NCBI GenBank assembly: GCA_045595785.1
Contig: JAZOBE010000040.1
Span: 1 to 37,773, forward strand
Reading direction: 5' to 3'
DNA from: SFLA01 sp045595785
GTDB lineage: Bacteria > Bacillota > Clostridia > Oscillospirales > CAG-382
Length of the DNA: 37,773 bases
Positions 1 through 8,161 of the stretch are shown here, piece by piece; the first letter of the stretch is position 1; every line of letters starts with the position of its first letter. Under the pieces are notes generated by a model. That model did no database searches, was not told where the DNA came from, and saw nothing but the letters and a program-made list of their open reading frames with translations. Both the position numbers and the translations under genes were made by a program.

Positions 1-779
1 CCGCAATGAATACATTTTTCGGGTAAAAACAAAGGAACATACCCCTCACGGGAGGGAGACAGATCGTTTGACACGGTGCTTCCGAACAAAGGATTTTTAC
101 CGCCTAACGGCGCCGTTTTGTACCCCCAATCAGGGCAAGACGTTTTTTTATCGGTGTGGGCTTGTTCACCGCAAGAAAACTCTTTTATTACCGTGCTGCT
201 GTACCCTGCCTCAAGACCCGAAAGGTTATACTCTATTGATGCGGGATATTTTTTTCCCAACGTTTCTTTTACAATATCCTTTACAGCCTGAAGAGGAATA
301 AAACCGGATGCCTTAACCATTGCCCCCAGCATAACCATATTTATGCGGCTTTTGGTAGCCAAAACTATATTTCCCCCGTCAACACAGCACACCTTTCCTG
401 CGCAGAGCTTTAACTTCTCACGTATCTCCTCGGGAGAAGAAGCGGTGTTTATGACCACCGTAGTGTCTTTTGTTACGTCCGACACCGAGGATGCCGCCGT
501 TTTCTCATGAAAAATTCCCAGCAGATGAGGGTTTTCTACCGGACTGTTGTGAAGTATCTCCCTCTCGGGTGCACTCCAACGAACGAATGCTTTTACGGGC
601 GACCCGCGCTTTTCCGAGCCGTAGCTTGAAAACGATGCGGCGTTTAGTCCGAAGTAATATGCGCCCAGTTCACCCAAAAGCTTTCCGCACAGGTTCGCAC
701 CAAAACCGCCGATGCTTTCTAAACGTATTTCATAGCACCCGTTTTGGTTTACATGGGGCAAAACAACCGAATATAACAT
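1..779 (-). CDS. 2-oxoacid:ferredoxin oxidoreductase, gamma subunit fused to delta-type ferredoxin (3' part outside window)
   Basis: This reading frame is open from an ATG at 779 to the window edge, giving about 259 residues with the C-terminus missing. Residues about 18-200 read as the gamma (catalytic, PorC-type) domain of pyruvate or 2-oxoacid:ferredoxin oxidoreductase, with ESIGGFGANLCGKLL near the start and SYGSEKRGSPVKAFVRW after it. Near residue 220 the sequence turns into the delta-type linker, WGYKTAPLGG, followed by DLSPSREGYVP and then EKCIHC, the beginning of a 4Fe-4S ferredoxin motif as the window ends. Gamma-delta fusions are common in Clostridia. Members oxidatively decarboxylate a 2-oxoacid to acyl-CoA and reduce ferredoxin. 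AAAGGAG lies 8 bases before the ATG. A terminator at 849-875 separates it from the gene upstream, so it needs its own promoter, which I could not locate. Alpha and beta subunits would be expected beyond the left edge. The substrate (pyruvate, 2-oxoglutarate or branched-chain) cannot be told. Confidence 0.8.
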   Translation of the reverse strand, partial: MLYSVVLPHVNQNGCYEIRLESIGGFGANLCGKLLGELGAYYFGLNAASFSSYGSEKRGSPVKAFVRWSAPEREILHNSPVENPHLLGIFHEKTAASSVSDVTKDTTVVINTASSPEEIREKLKLCAGKVCCVDGGNIVLATKSRINMVMLGAMVKASGFIPLQAVKDIVKETLGKKYPASIEYNLSGLEAGYSSTVIKEFSCGEQAHTDKKTSCPDWGYKTAPLGGKNPLFGSTVSNDLSPSREGYVPLFLPEKCIHC

Positions 780-848
780 AAAACCACTCCTTTTTGGTTT
801 ATTTTTTCCATAAAGTAAGTGTTTATGTAAATGGTACGGACAAAAAAG

Positions 849-875
849 ATCCGCCCGTGTTGTTCACGGGCGGAT
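849..875 (-). terminator. Rho-independent terminator after the 42-residue gene
   Basis: ATCCGCCCGTG and CACGGGCGGAT are perfect 11-base arms around a TTGTT loop. On the minus strand the hairpin is followed by CTTTTTTG. It lies 12 bases beyond the stop codon of the small gene and before the oxidoreductase gene, so it ends the small gene's transcript. Confidence 0.9.
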
Positions 876-886
876 AGGATACATTT

Positions 887-1015
887 TTACTTTACGTTGT
901 TGGTTGCGTCGTTTTTAACGTTCTTTGCACTTTCGTCCTTTTTGTTATTTGCGCTCTGTACAGAGTTCTGTGCGGAACCGTTTTTTACGTTCTTGGTTTC
1001 CTGTTCACGCTTCAC
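887..1015 (-). CDS. Small Asn/Lys-rich protein, 42 aa, possible spore protein
   Basis: A 42-codon frame starts at GTG 1015 and stops at TAA 887-889. GAGGGGGTG ends 7 bases upstream of the GTG, a near-ideal ribosome site, and a perfect terminator follows the stop, so the gene is well supported despite its length. The protein is very polar (Asn, Lys, Gln, Ser, Glu) with no Cys, Trp or hydrophobic segment. It contains KNVKN twice (TKNVKNGSAQNS and AKNVKNDATNN), so it may be an internal duplication. Composition and size resemble small acid-soluble spore proteins of Clostridia, and the upstream sequence fits a forespore sigma-F type promoter (1049-1078). I do not recognise a named family, so the spore role is inference. 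The protein is probably intrinsically disordered. Confidence 0.6.
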   Translation of the reverse strand: MKREQETKNVKNGSAQNSVQSANNKKDESAKNVKNDATNNVK

Positions 1016-1048
1016 GGTATTTCACCCCCTCGTTTAATCGATCGGGAT

Positions 1049-1078
1049 TAGTTTTACCGTTTTGCGTAAGGTTTATAC
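1049..1078 (-). promoter_or_regulatory. Candidate sigma-F/G-like promoter for the 42-residue gene
   Basis: On the minus strand GTATA (1074-1078) is followed after 15 bases by GGTAAAACTA (1049-1058). This fits the forespore sigma-F consensus GYWTA with GGNNANANTR at its usual 15-16 base spacing. A start of transcription near 1042 would lie a short distance before the ribosome site at 1022-1030. No sigma-A -35/-10 pair is evident here. It rests on a consensus match only. Confidence 0.4.
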
Positions 1079-2904
1079 TATTTACATGCTTGCGTGAGTA
1101 TATAATACAGCATCAACATACCTTCATCAAAATCACGTTCAGATAAATTCATGTTTTTGGCGCCCACACTCATTGCCACTGTGTGAATCAGAAATTCTTG
1201 CTCTGCTTTATTGTCAGTATCATAACAGTATTTAAGAGCGATCCAGCAATAGTCTTTATCAACGTTTAATAAATATACAAAATCCGAATATTCGGGCAAA
1301 GTATCATAATCTTCTTGCGGCATTGACAAAGGAATCTTTTCCAGAAGAAGTCTGTATTCGCTGTCAAAGCGTGTTTTCTTATATTGTAAGATCTCGTAAT
1401 ACTTTTCCGTAACTTTTGTTTTTACGGAATAAACATAATTGCCGTTTTCATCCAATTCCATATATTCATCGGCGTATGGCTTGCATATATCCCTCACAGT
1501 ATCTATAAATTCTGCAGGGAAACTATCGTACAACATAGGAAAACCCGATGTTTTGGAGGTGCTCTTATATACGTTTGCGGCTGTTTTGTACCCGGTATTT
1601 GCAGGCACCTCAATAGATGTGCCGTTGTTAAGATCAAGCTCGTAAAAGAACTGTTGCGGATTATCTTGTGTCGGAACTATATTTTCTTTTTCGGTATTGA
1701 CCTTATCGGAAATTGCCTGCAGATCGCCTAAAGCGGATATAATATCGTTAATTATACTTTTATCCGTTATTGTTGTAAGCTCCCACTTCTGTTTAACGTT
1801 ATTGCCTCGATCACAGTATACCATATTAACGGTAATACTGTCGGTATTAAAATATTCGGGTGTAAGATACCACTGGGGACACATATCTGATATTCTTTCC
1901 GATGGGAATACTGAATCTGATTTCCCGTAAGAATTTGTTGCAACTATACAAAGCGTTTGAAAAGGTTCGCCGACAGGATAATAAATACTGCAATCGGAAT
2001 TAAGTAAATTATAGTAATTCCCAAAATAATAACCACTGAACATTTGTATGAAAGGATATTTATACACTTGTTCGTCGGTTTTATCTTCCGAAGTATCGGT
2101 TATAGGAAAAGATATATCGGAAAAAGACGAATAATTAGGTGAAAGATATTTTTCTTCCAACGTTGATTTAACAAGCGCTTTATATTCATCCTCTGTGGAT
2201 TTGCCGTCATCAAAAACTATAACGTACTGTTCGGATCTGCACCATTCCAGTGCATCATTTTTTTCTTCAAAACCATAGTCACCTTCCAGAGAGACAGAAA
2301 AGCCATAGCCGGGCATACCCGAATACGCATGAATTCTCAACACTACGGGTATGATACGAGAATCCAGCATGGCGATGCGGTGGCGGATTATATTGTTAAT
2401 ATCATTAAGCATTTGGTTATATGCTTGAACGGCACTATCATAATTAAATTCCGAAAAATCGCCGTGATAGCAGTTTATGGTTTTGGCTGAAAGGGAGGAT
2501 TCGGGAGAAAGTACGCCGGTATCGTATGCGCCGTTAAGCACCACGGTATCGTATTCAAAATAAAGACGGGTAGAATCGTTTATTAAAAACAGTGCCTCAT
2601 CATAGGTGAGATAAAACTTTTTGCCGTCTTTTCTTTGGCTTATAATATTATCCGCCTGCTCTTCCGAAAAGATGTGTAATATGGTGTTTTCGGAATCTGT
2701 TTCAACGTGGTTGTATACACCGAACTTTTTTTGCATATCCGCCTGAGATGCGATACCGCCGATGACCGACATAAAGCTTTCATCGGTATCATACGACCGC
2801 TCCCCTTCGTATGAGGATATACAGCCGATGCATACACCCAAAACTATGGAAAACAATAAAATAATTGATATTACTATAATAAAGAATTTTACGCCGTTTT
2901 TCAT
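1078..2904 (-). CDS. Membrane-anchored protein of unknown function, 608 aa
   Basis: I do not recognise this family. Residues about 7-28 form one strong hydrophobic segment (FFIIVISIILLFSIVLGVC) after a short MKNGVK start, so the protein is a signal anchor or possibly a lipoprotein (CIGC at the end of the segment). The remaining roughly 575 residues look extracytoplasmic: acidic, rich in Tyr, Asp, Ser and Asn, with no further transmembrane segment and no catalytic motif I can name. GGAGGG lies 7 bases before the ATG. It follows the histidine kinase gene by 78 bases in the same direction, so it is probably the third gene of the two-component operon and could be an accessory sensor, an immunity-type protein or an output of the system. 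Part of the region around residues 370-450 resembles secreted C-terminal domains attached to some Firmicute ABC permeases, but too weakly to name. Confidence 0.75.
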   Translation of the reverse strand: MKNGVKFFIIVISIILLFSIVLGVCIGCISSYEGERSYDTDESFMSVIGGIASQADMQKKFGVYNHVETDSENTILHIFSEEQADNIISQRKDGKKFYLTYDEALFLINDSTRLYFEYDTVVLNGAYDTGVLSPESSLSAKTINCYHGDFSEFNYDSAVQAYNQMLNDINNIIRHRIAMLDSRIIPVVLRIHAYSGMPGYGFSVSLEGDYGFEEKNDALEWCRSEQYVIVFDDGKSTEDEYKALVKSTLEEKYLSPNYSSFSDISFPITDTSEDKTDEQVYKYPFIQMFSGYYFGNYYNLLNSDCSIYYPVGEPFQTLCIVATNSYGKSDSVFPSERISDMCPQWYLTPEYFNTDSITVNMVYCDRGNNVKQKWELTTITDKSIINDIISALGDLQAISDKVNTEKENIVPTQDNPQQFFYELDLNNGTSIEVPANTGYKTAANVYKSTSKTSGFPMLYDSFPAEFIDTVRDICKPYADEYMELDENGNYVYSVKTKVTEKYYEILQYKKTRFDSEYRLLLEKIPLSMPQEDYDTLPEYSDFVYLLNVDKDYCWIALKYCYDTDNKAEQEFLIHTVAMSVGAKNMNLSERDFDEGMLMLYYILTQACK

Positions 2905-2922
2905 ATTTTACCCTCCGTTTGT

Positions 2923-2942
2923 ATTGTTTTTTGTAAAACAAT
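2923..2942 (-). other. AT-rich inverted repeat between kinase gene and unknown gene
   Basis: ATTGTTTT and AAAACAAT are 8-base arms around TTGT in the 78-base gap between the kinase stop and the next start codon. It may form a weak attenuating hairpin or an mRNA processing site. It has little GC, so its stability is doubtful. Confidence 0.3.
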
Positions 2943-2982
2943 TATACGGTAAAAATGTGTTTAACTTGTCTCCGACATGTAA

Positions 2983-4335
2983 TCAACTTGTAAAAACAAC
3001 TTCAATTTTTGTTCCCTCCCCCTTGGCGGAGGTAACGTTAAGCTGTGCGCCGTGAGACTGCGCTATCTGCTTGCATAAAGCGAGTCCCAGCCCTGCGCCG
3101 CCCTCTGCACGGGAACGGGATTTATCTGTGCGGTAAAAGGGCTCCGTAATATGGACAAGCTGTTCGGGTGTCATACCCTTGCCGTTATCCGTAACGTACG
3201 CCTTGTTTCCATAGCAGGACAGCACTACCTCACCGCCCTGCAGACAAGCCTTTATACCGTTTTCCGCAAGGTTATAAAAGAGCATAGAAAGCAGTGTGGA
3301 GTTTCCCTGCACGGTTGTGCTTTCCCCTTCAAAAACAAGCTTTACTCCCCTTTGCTCCGCCTTATAGAAAAGACGTTGGCATGTATCGGAAAGGATATAA
3401 GCAAGGTCAATATCCTCCATTTCCGCAGTGTTTTCGCGGATAAACGCGCTGTCAAGCAAAATATCGGATATTTTTTTAAGGCGCTCGGATTCGGACATAA
3501 TATATTTTGCCGCCACAATTTTGTTTTCTTCGGTGGTAGCGGCTTTTTCCAGATATTCCGCATAACCGTGAATACTGGTGAGAGGAGTGCGGAGCTCGTG
3601 GGCAAGGTTATCCACCAGCATTTGCTTTTTCTCGGCGTCGGTTTCCAAGGCTTTCATTTGGGTATTTATTGTGGAAAGCATTGAATTAAAGCTTTTTGCC
3701 AGCAGAGTAAACTCATCGTTACCCTTTTCCTCGGCAGAAACGGAAAAATCTCCGCCCTCGATAAGCTCGGTGGTTTTACGCAAGGAATCAAGAGGAGAAG
3801 ACAGCTTTTTAAGTATAAAATACAGTCCCAATGCAAGCACCGACGAAACACCGAAAGCGGTGCATACATAAATTATCATTAAAGCACGGAACTCGGTATC
3901 CAGACTTTCAACGTTTTTGGCAAAGATAAGGTCATATTCCCCGTCACAAACAGAGCAGGAAATGAATATATGGCGTTTTCCGTCAATTTCCTTGTGAGAG
4001 ATGGTGTTGTTTGATAAGGAATACTCACCCTCTATGCTTGAATACAAAGCTTCCCCCTCTGCCAAAAAAGCGAGTGATATTCCCTTTTCACTATAATATG
4101 AGCAATAGGCCTGCATAAGCAAAGCAGGATCTGCAAGGGGGGTGATCGTCAGATCGGTATAATCGCGCTCAAATGAGATAGCGATATAGTACTGCTCCGC
4201 AGAAGCGGTGGCTTCCGCCGCGTCCACGTTTTTATTATGAGTATATACGGTAAGCGAAAGAATACCGCCGTTAAGGCATACCAAAAACAAAATAAGCGTG
4301 AAGATATACGTCTTTTGCCAAAATCTCATTTTCAT
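2983..4335 (-). CDS. Two-component sensor histidine kinase
   Basis: This 450-residue membrane kinase senses an unknown extracellular signal and phosphorylates the regulator encoded just upstream. Transmembrane segments lie at residues about 10-31 and 151-176, enclosing an extracytoplasmic sensor of about 120 residues. A HAMP linker follows (about 177-230), then the dimerisation and phosphoacceptor domain with H246 in NLAHELRTPLTSIHGY. The ATPase domain shows an N box (NLAENGIKA), a G1 box (VTDNGKGM) and a G2 box (GAGLGLALCKQI). The architecture and length are typical of OmpR-partner kinases. Its ATG overlaps the TGA of the regulator gene by four bases (ATGA), indicating translational coupling. 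The sensor region has no recognisable domain, so the ligand is unknown. Confidence 0.92.
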   Translation of the reverse strand: MKMRFWQKTYIFTLILFLVCLNGGILSLTVYTHNKNVDAAEATASAEQYYIAISFERDYTDLTITPLADPALLMQAYCSYYSEKGISLAFLAEGEALYSSIEGEYSLSNNTISHKEIDGKRHIFISCSVCDGEYDLIFAKNVESLDTEFRALMIIYVCTAFGVSSVLALGLYFILKKLSSPLDSLRKTTELIEGGDFSVSAEEKGNDEFTLLAKSFNSMLSTINTQMKALETDAEKKQMLVDNLAHELRTPLTSIHGYAEYLEKAATTEENKIVAAKYIMSESERLKKISDILLDSAFIRENTAEMEDIDLAYILSDTCQRLFYKAEQRGVKLVFEGESTTVQGNSTLLSMLFYNLAENGIKACLQGGEVVLSCYGNKAYVTDNGKGMTPEQLVHITEPFYRTDKSRSRAEGGAGLGLALCKQIAQSHGAQLNVTSAKGEGTKIEVVFTS

Positions 4336-4979
4336 ATTTCAAGTCTGTACCCGGTTTTATATACAGTTTGAAGTCTGGCTGTTATTCCCAGCTTTTGTCT
4401 TAACCGTTGAACGTGAACGTCTACGGTACGGGTATCTCCTTCATAATCAAAGTTCCAAACAAGCATTATCAGCTTTTCTCGCGAAAGGGCAAGATTACGG
4501 TTATTAATAAACGCCTCAAGCAATTCAAATTCCTTCGGCTTGAGTACAACGTTCTTACCGCTCTTGTATACACGGCGGTTATCAAATTCCACACGGATAT
4601 CATCAAATTCAAAAACGCGGGGCTCGCTTTTGGTTCGGCGCAATACTGCTTTGACACGTTCCACCAATTCAAGTATATCAAATGGCTTTACAATATAATC
4701 GTCTGCGCCCAGCTTCAAGCCGGTAAGCTTATCGTTTATTCCCGCTTTTGCGGTAACGAATATTACCGGTACGCCTGAAACTTCTTTTATAATATCAAAG
4801 CCGGAAAGCCGAGGAAGCATTACGTCCAAAAGCACAAGATCGTATTTCCCCTCTTGTATTTGTTCAAGAGCTTTGTTTCCGTCAAACACCTGAAAGCAGG
4901 TATGACCCACTAATTCCAGATTAAGCTTTATAAGGTCGTTTATAGCTTTTTCATCCTCAACGATAAGTATTTTTGCCAT
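4332..4979 (-). CDS. OmpR/PhoB-family response regulator
   Basis: This 215-residue transcription regulator has a receiver domain (residues 1-115) with acidic pocket E8/D9, phosphoacceptor D52 in LVLLDVMLPRLSG and the conserved Thr/Lys region FVTAKAG. A winged-helix DNA-binding domain follows (about 125-215), with VLKPKEFELLEAF and RTVDVHVQRLRQKL typical of OmpR/PhoB members. It is the first gene of an operon with the kinase (4-base overlap) and probably the 608-residue membrane protein. GGAGGGGTG precedes the ATG by about 6 bases. Two TATAAT hexamers lie in the 90 bases between the pfl terminator and this gene, but neither has a good -35 partner at 17 bases. The targets are unknown. Confidence 0.93.
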   Translation of the reverse strand: MAKILIVEDEKAINDLIKLNLELVGHTCFQVFDGNKALEQIQEGKYDLVLLDVMLPRLSGFDIIKEVSGVPVIFVTAKAGINDKLTGLKLGADDYIVKPFDILELVERVKAVLRRTKSEPRVFEFDDIRVEFDNRRVYKSGKNVVLKPKEFELLEAFINNRNLALSREKLIMLVWNFDYEGDTRTVDVHVQRLRQKLGITARLQTVYKTGYRLEI

Positions 4980-5059
4980 TATTGCACCCCTCCTGCTTTA
5001 TTATAATATCTACTTATTTCCAAGTTGTAAAATCATTATAGCATATTTTTACAAAAAGA

Positions 5060-5082
5060 ACAGCCGTGGGTTACACGGCTGT
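5060..5082 (-). terminator. Terminator of pflBA overlapping the pflA stop codon
   Basis: ACAGCCGTG and CACGGCTGT are perfect 9-base arms, and on the minus strand the hairpin is followed by TCTTTTTGT. The TAA of pflA (5071-5073) lies in the loop, so the last codons of pflA form one arm of the hairpin. Terminating ribosomes would therefore cover the stem. Confidence 0.85.
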
Positions 5083-5781
5083 AAGTATTTTATTAAGTTT
5101 TTCCATTAATTCGGGCTTTGGCTCGGGAATATGGTCAAATGGGAAGGTAATTCCCATTTTGTCGTACTTTACCTTGCATATCTTGCGGAATGGCAGAAGC
5201 TCGGTCTTATCTACGCAGGGATATTTTGAAACGATACCTTTTAGCCGCAGGATATTCTCTTCGGTATCGTTAAGCATGGGGATGATGACCTGACGCACCG
5301 TTACGGGAACGGAAATGGTGTCCAGAAATTCCAAAAACTCTATAGGCTTATCAAGTCCGCACCCTGCAAACTGCTTGTACTGTCCGTCATTTGTATACTT
5401 TATATCCAAAAGCACACGGTCTGTAACCGCAAGAAGCTTTTTAACGTCATCGTTAAGTATACTTCCCGAAGTATCAATGCAGGTATTTATGCCCTTTTCT
5501 TTGCAAAGCGAAAACAGTTCATACACAAACTCACTTTGCAAAAGAGGCTCGCCGCCGGAAACGGTTATACCGCCGTCCTTGCCGAAATATTCGGTATAAC
5601 GGGCGGCTTTTTCCGCAATCTGCACGGGGGTGTACGCTGTTCCGCCGTTTATATCCCAAGTATCGGGGTTGTGGCAGCAGCCACAGCGCAAATTACATCC
5701 CTGCATAAACACCACGTATCGTATACCGGGACCGTCCACCGCACCCAAAGACTGTATGGAATGAATATATCCTTTTGTCAT
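5071..5781 (-). CDS. pflA: Pyruvate formate-lyase activating enzyme
   Basis: This 236-residue radical SAM enzyme cleaves S-adenosylmethionine to abstract the hydrogen from the glycine radical site of pyruvate formate-lyase. The 4Fe-4S cluster ligands are C29, C33 and C36 in MQGCNLRCGCCHNPDTW (CX3CX2C), and GGITVSGGEPLLQ is the SAM-binding GGE region. The length and the N-terminal SLGAVDGPGIRYVVFMQGC are typical of PflA. It starts 4 bases inside the end of pflB (coordinates 5778-5781), so it is translationally coupled to its substrate protein. The cytoplasmic pair acts in anaerobic pyruvate metabolism, giving acetyl-CoA and formate. Confidence 0.96.
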   Translation of the reverse strand: MTKGYIHSIQSLGAVDGPGIRYVVFMQGCNLRCGCCHNPDTWDINGGTAYTPVQIAEKAARYTEYFGKDGGITVSGGEPLLQSEFVYELFSLCKEKGINTCIDTSGSILNDDVKKLLAVTDRVLLDIKYTNDGQYKQFAGCGLDKPIEFLEFLDTISVPVTVRQVIIPMLNDTEENILRLKGIVSKYPCVDKTELLPFRKICKVKYDKMGITFPFDHIPEPKPELMEKLNKILTAV

Positions 5782-8009
5782 ATTGTTTCGTGGAAGGTAC
5801 GGCTTATAACTTCTCTCTGCTGTTCGCGGGACAGCTTGTTGAAGTTAACAGCGTAGCCGGAAACACGTATTGTAAGGTTAGGATATGCCTCGGGGTTCTC
5901 GTAAGCCTTGATAAGCGTTTCTCTGTTAAGAACGTTTACGTTGATATGATGCGCGTTTTTAGCAAAATATCCGTCCAATATGGAAACCAGATTTGTATTT
6001 CTCTCCTCTGCCGTCTTGCCCAACGCATCCGGAGTGATGGAGAAGGTGTTGGAGATACCGTCGCGGCAATCGTCATAGCTTATCTTTGCTACCGAGTTAA
6101 GGGAAGCCAGCGCGCCGTTTTCCTCTCGGTTGTGCATGGGATTTGCACCGGGAGCGAAAGGCTCAGCGTTCTTACGTCCATCGGGAGTAGCGCTGGTATT
6201 CTTGCCGTACATAACGTTGGAAGTAATGGTAAGCACAGACAAGGTGTGGGTTGCCTTGCGGTATGCGGGAGTTTTGCGAAGCTCGGTAATAAATCTATGA
6301 GTCATATCTTTTGCGATAAGGTCAACGCGGTCATCATCGTTACCGAACTTGGGGAACTCGCCTTCGGTGATATATTCAACGATATAGCCGTTGTCGTCGC
6401 GCACAGGCTTCACAGAGGCATATTTAATTGCGCTGAGGGAATCTGCTACAACGGAAAGTCCTGCCACGCCAAAGGCCATCAGACGTTCTACCTCGGTATC
6501 GTGGAGAGCCATCTGGGTCTTCTCGTAACAATATTTATCGTGCATAAAATGGATTACGTTCATGGTATTTACATACAGCTTTGAAAGCCACTTGATGTAA
6601 ACATCATAACGCTCCATAACCTCATCGTAATTCAGCTTACTTCCCTTGAGAGGTTCCATCTGAGGGCCGATATGCATTCCGCTGGCAGGATCGTAACCGC
6701 CGTTGATAGAGATCACCAACAGCTTTGCGAGGTTACAACGTGCGCCGAAGAACTGCATCTGCTTACCCAGCTTCATTGCGGAAACACAGCAAGCGATACC
6801 GTAATCGTCACCGTAGATGGGACGCATAAGGTCGTCGTTTTCGTACTGGATAGAATCGGTATCCTCGGAAACCTTTGCACAAAAACGCTTAAAGTTTTCG
6901 GGCAGGTTTTTAGACCAAAGCACGGTAAGATTAGGCTCGGGAGAAGAACCGAGAGTATAAAGGGTGTTGAGGATACGGTAGGAGCTCTTGGTTACAAGGG
7001 TTCTGCCGTCCTCGCCCATACCTCCCACAGCCTCGGTGATCCACATAGGGTCTCCGCCGAAAAGCTCGTTATATTCGGGAGTGCGGAGATGGCGTGCAAT
7101 ACGAAGCTTGATAACAAAATCGTCCATAAGCTCCTGCGCTTCAGATTCGGTAAGTATGCCGTTATCCATATCACGCTGAATATAAATATCGAAGAAGGTA
7201 GCAACTCTGCCGAGAGACATTGCGGCGCCGTTCTGTTCCTTGATAGCAGCAAGATATGCAAAATATGTCCACTGTATTGCCTCTCTTGCGTTGGCGGCGG
7301 GATTACTTATATCAAATCCGTACATCGCTGCCATTTCTTTCATTTTAGAAAGAAAGTCTATCTGGCGGTAGAGCTCCTCATCAAGACGGATAGTCTCGGT
7401 GTTGAACACCATATCGGCAACTTTCTTTTTGTCTTTTTTCTTTTCTTCAATAAGTTTATCCACGCCGTAAAGGGCTACACGGCGGTAATCACCGATAATT
7501 CTTCCCCTGCCGTATGCGTCGGGCAGACCGGTAATAACGTGGCATTTACGCGCCTGACGCATCTCGTCAGTATATGCGCGGAAAACGCCGTCGTCATGAG
7601 TAGTACGATAGCGGAATTCATCCTCAATAGTCTGAGAAAGCTTATAACCGTAAGCCTCGCAAGCTTGTCTCGCCATACGAATACCACCAAAGGGACAAAC
7701 AGCACGCTTTAAGGGACGGTTGGTCTGCATACCGAAAATAAGCTCGTTTTCTTTATCAATATATCCGGGAGAAAAGCTGGTAAGAGAAGAAACGGTAGCA
7801 GTATCTATATCCAGTACGCCGCCAAATTGGCGCTCCAAAGCAAACATGCCGTTTACTTTTTTCATAAGTGCTTCGGTACGCTCTGTTGCAGGCGCGAGGA
7901 ATTCGCTGTCGCCAATGTATTCTGTATAATTTTTTTGTATAAAATCACGCACGTTAATTTCGTTTTGCCATTCACCGGGTACAAACCCTGCCCAATTTTC
8001 GTGGTTCAT
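5778..8009 (-). CDS. pflB: Formate C-acetyltransferase (pyruvate formate-lyase)
   Basis: This 743-residue glycyl-radical enzyme converts pyruvate and CoA to acetyl-CoA and formate. The catalytic pair C407-C408 lies in YGIACCVSAM, and the radical glycine G718 lies in RVSGYAVNF near the C-terminus. The length matches the family (about 740-760). The ATG at 8009 was chosen over an upstream in-frame ATG at 8150. AAAGGAG lies 8 bases before 8009, the protein begins MNHENWAGFVPGEWQ like other PflB proteins, and the sequence from 8037 to 8145 is a riboswitch and terminator. The 47 extra residues an 8150 start would add are therefore not coding. Expression should depend on the promoter at 8162-8190 and the ZTP riboswitch. 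The gene is co-transcribed with pflA. Confidence 0.97.
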   Translation of the reverse strand: MNHENWAGFVPGEWQNEINVRDFIQKNYTEYIGDSEFLAPATERTEALMKKVNGMFALERQFGGVLDIDTATVSSLTSFSPGYIDKENELIFGMQTNRPLKRAVCPFGGIRMARQACEAYGYKLSQTIEDEFRYRTTHDDGVFRAYTDEMRQARKCHVITGLPDAYGRGRIIGDYRRVALYGVDKLIEEKKKDKKKVADMVFNTETIRLDEELYRQIDFLSKMKEMAAMYGFDISNPAANAREAIQWTYFAYLAAIKEQNGAAMSLGRVATFFDIYIQRDMDNGILTESEAQELMDDFVIKLRIARHLRTPEYNELFGGDPMWITEAVGGMGEDGRTLVTKSSYRILNTLYTLGSSPEPNLTVLWSKNLPENFKRFCAKVSEDTDSIQYENDDLMRPIYGDDYGIACCVSAMKLGKQMQFFGARCNLAKLLVISINGGYDPASGMHIGPQMEPLKGSKLNYDEVMERYDVYIKWLSKLYVNTMNVIHFMHDKYCYEKTQMALHDTEVERLMAFGVAGLSVVADSLSAIKYASVKPVRDDNGYIVEYITEGEFPKFGNDDDRVDLIAKDMTHRFITELRKTPAYRKATHTLSVLTITSNVMYGKNTSATPDGRKNAEPFAPGANPMHNREENGALASLNSVAKISYDDCRDGISNTFSITPDALGKTAEERNTNLVSILDGYFAKNAHHINVNVLNRETLIKAYENPEAYPNLTIRVSGYAVNFNKLSREQQREVISRTFHETI

Positions 8010-8036
8010 AATACTGTCTCCTTTATAAAAAAATAA

Positions 8037-8075
8037 GGGCAAATCGGTTTTTTTTGCTAAAAAACTGATCTGCCC
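8037..8075 (-). terminator. Riboswitch expression-platform terminator in the pflB leader
   Basis: The 17-base arms at 8059-8075 and 8037-8053 pair with two mismatches or wobbles around a short loop. On the minus strand the hairpin runs into TTATTTTTTTA, just before the pflB ribosome site. The 5' arm begins with GGGCA, the last conserved bases of the ZTP aptamer. Aptamer folding and terminator folding are therefore mutually exclusive, as expected for a ligand-ON transcriptional switch. Confidence 0.85.
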
Positions 8076-8145
8076 AGACGGTCGGCTGAATATGTGCTTA
8101 TATTCCACCTGCGTCGTTCGCAGAAATCCGTCAGTCATATAAGCA
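8071..8145 (-). ncRNA. ZTP (pfl motif) riboswitch aptamer
   Basis: Read on the minus strand, the leader has a perfect 9-base P1 (TGCTTATAT at 8145-8137 with ATATAAGCA at 8103-8095). Inside P1 are the conserved TGACTGACGGA strand, a 5-base P2 hairpin (CTGCG/CGCAG) and GTGGA. After P1 comes CCGACCGTCTGGGCA. GACGG (8132-8128) and CCGTC (8081-8077) are complementary and form the pseudoknot that defines this class. The ZTP riboswitch binds the purine intermediates ZMP/ZTP, which accumulate when 10-formyl-tetrahydrofolate is short. Turning on pyruvate formate-lyase would supply formate for one-carbon metabolism. The overlap with the terminator suggests that ligand raises transcription. Confidence 0.92.
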
Positions 8146-8161
8146 TTCATTTGTTGTATAT

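Noticed and set aside
5775..7712. Long plus-strand frames of 269 and 346 codons opposite pflB
   Set aside because: They are shadows of a highly biased gene and have no domain, promoter or ribosome site.
8010..8150. N-terminal extension of pflB by 47 codons to an ATG at 8150
   Set aside because: The stretch is the ZTP aptamer and terminator. The ribosome site and the family-typical N-terminus are at 8009.
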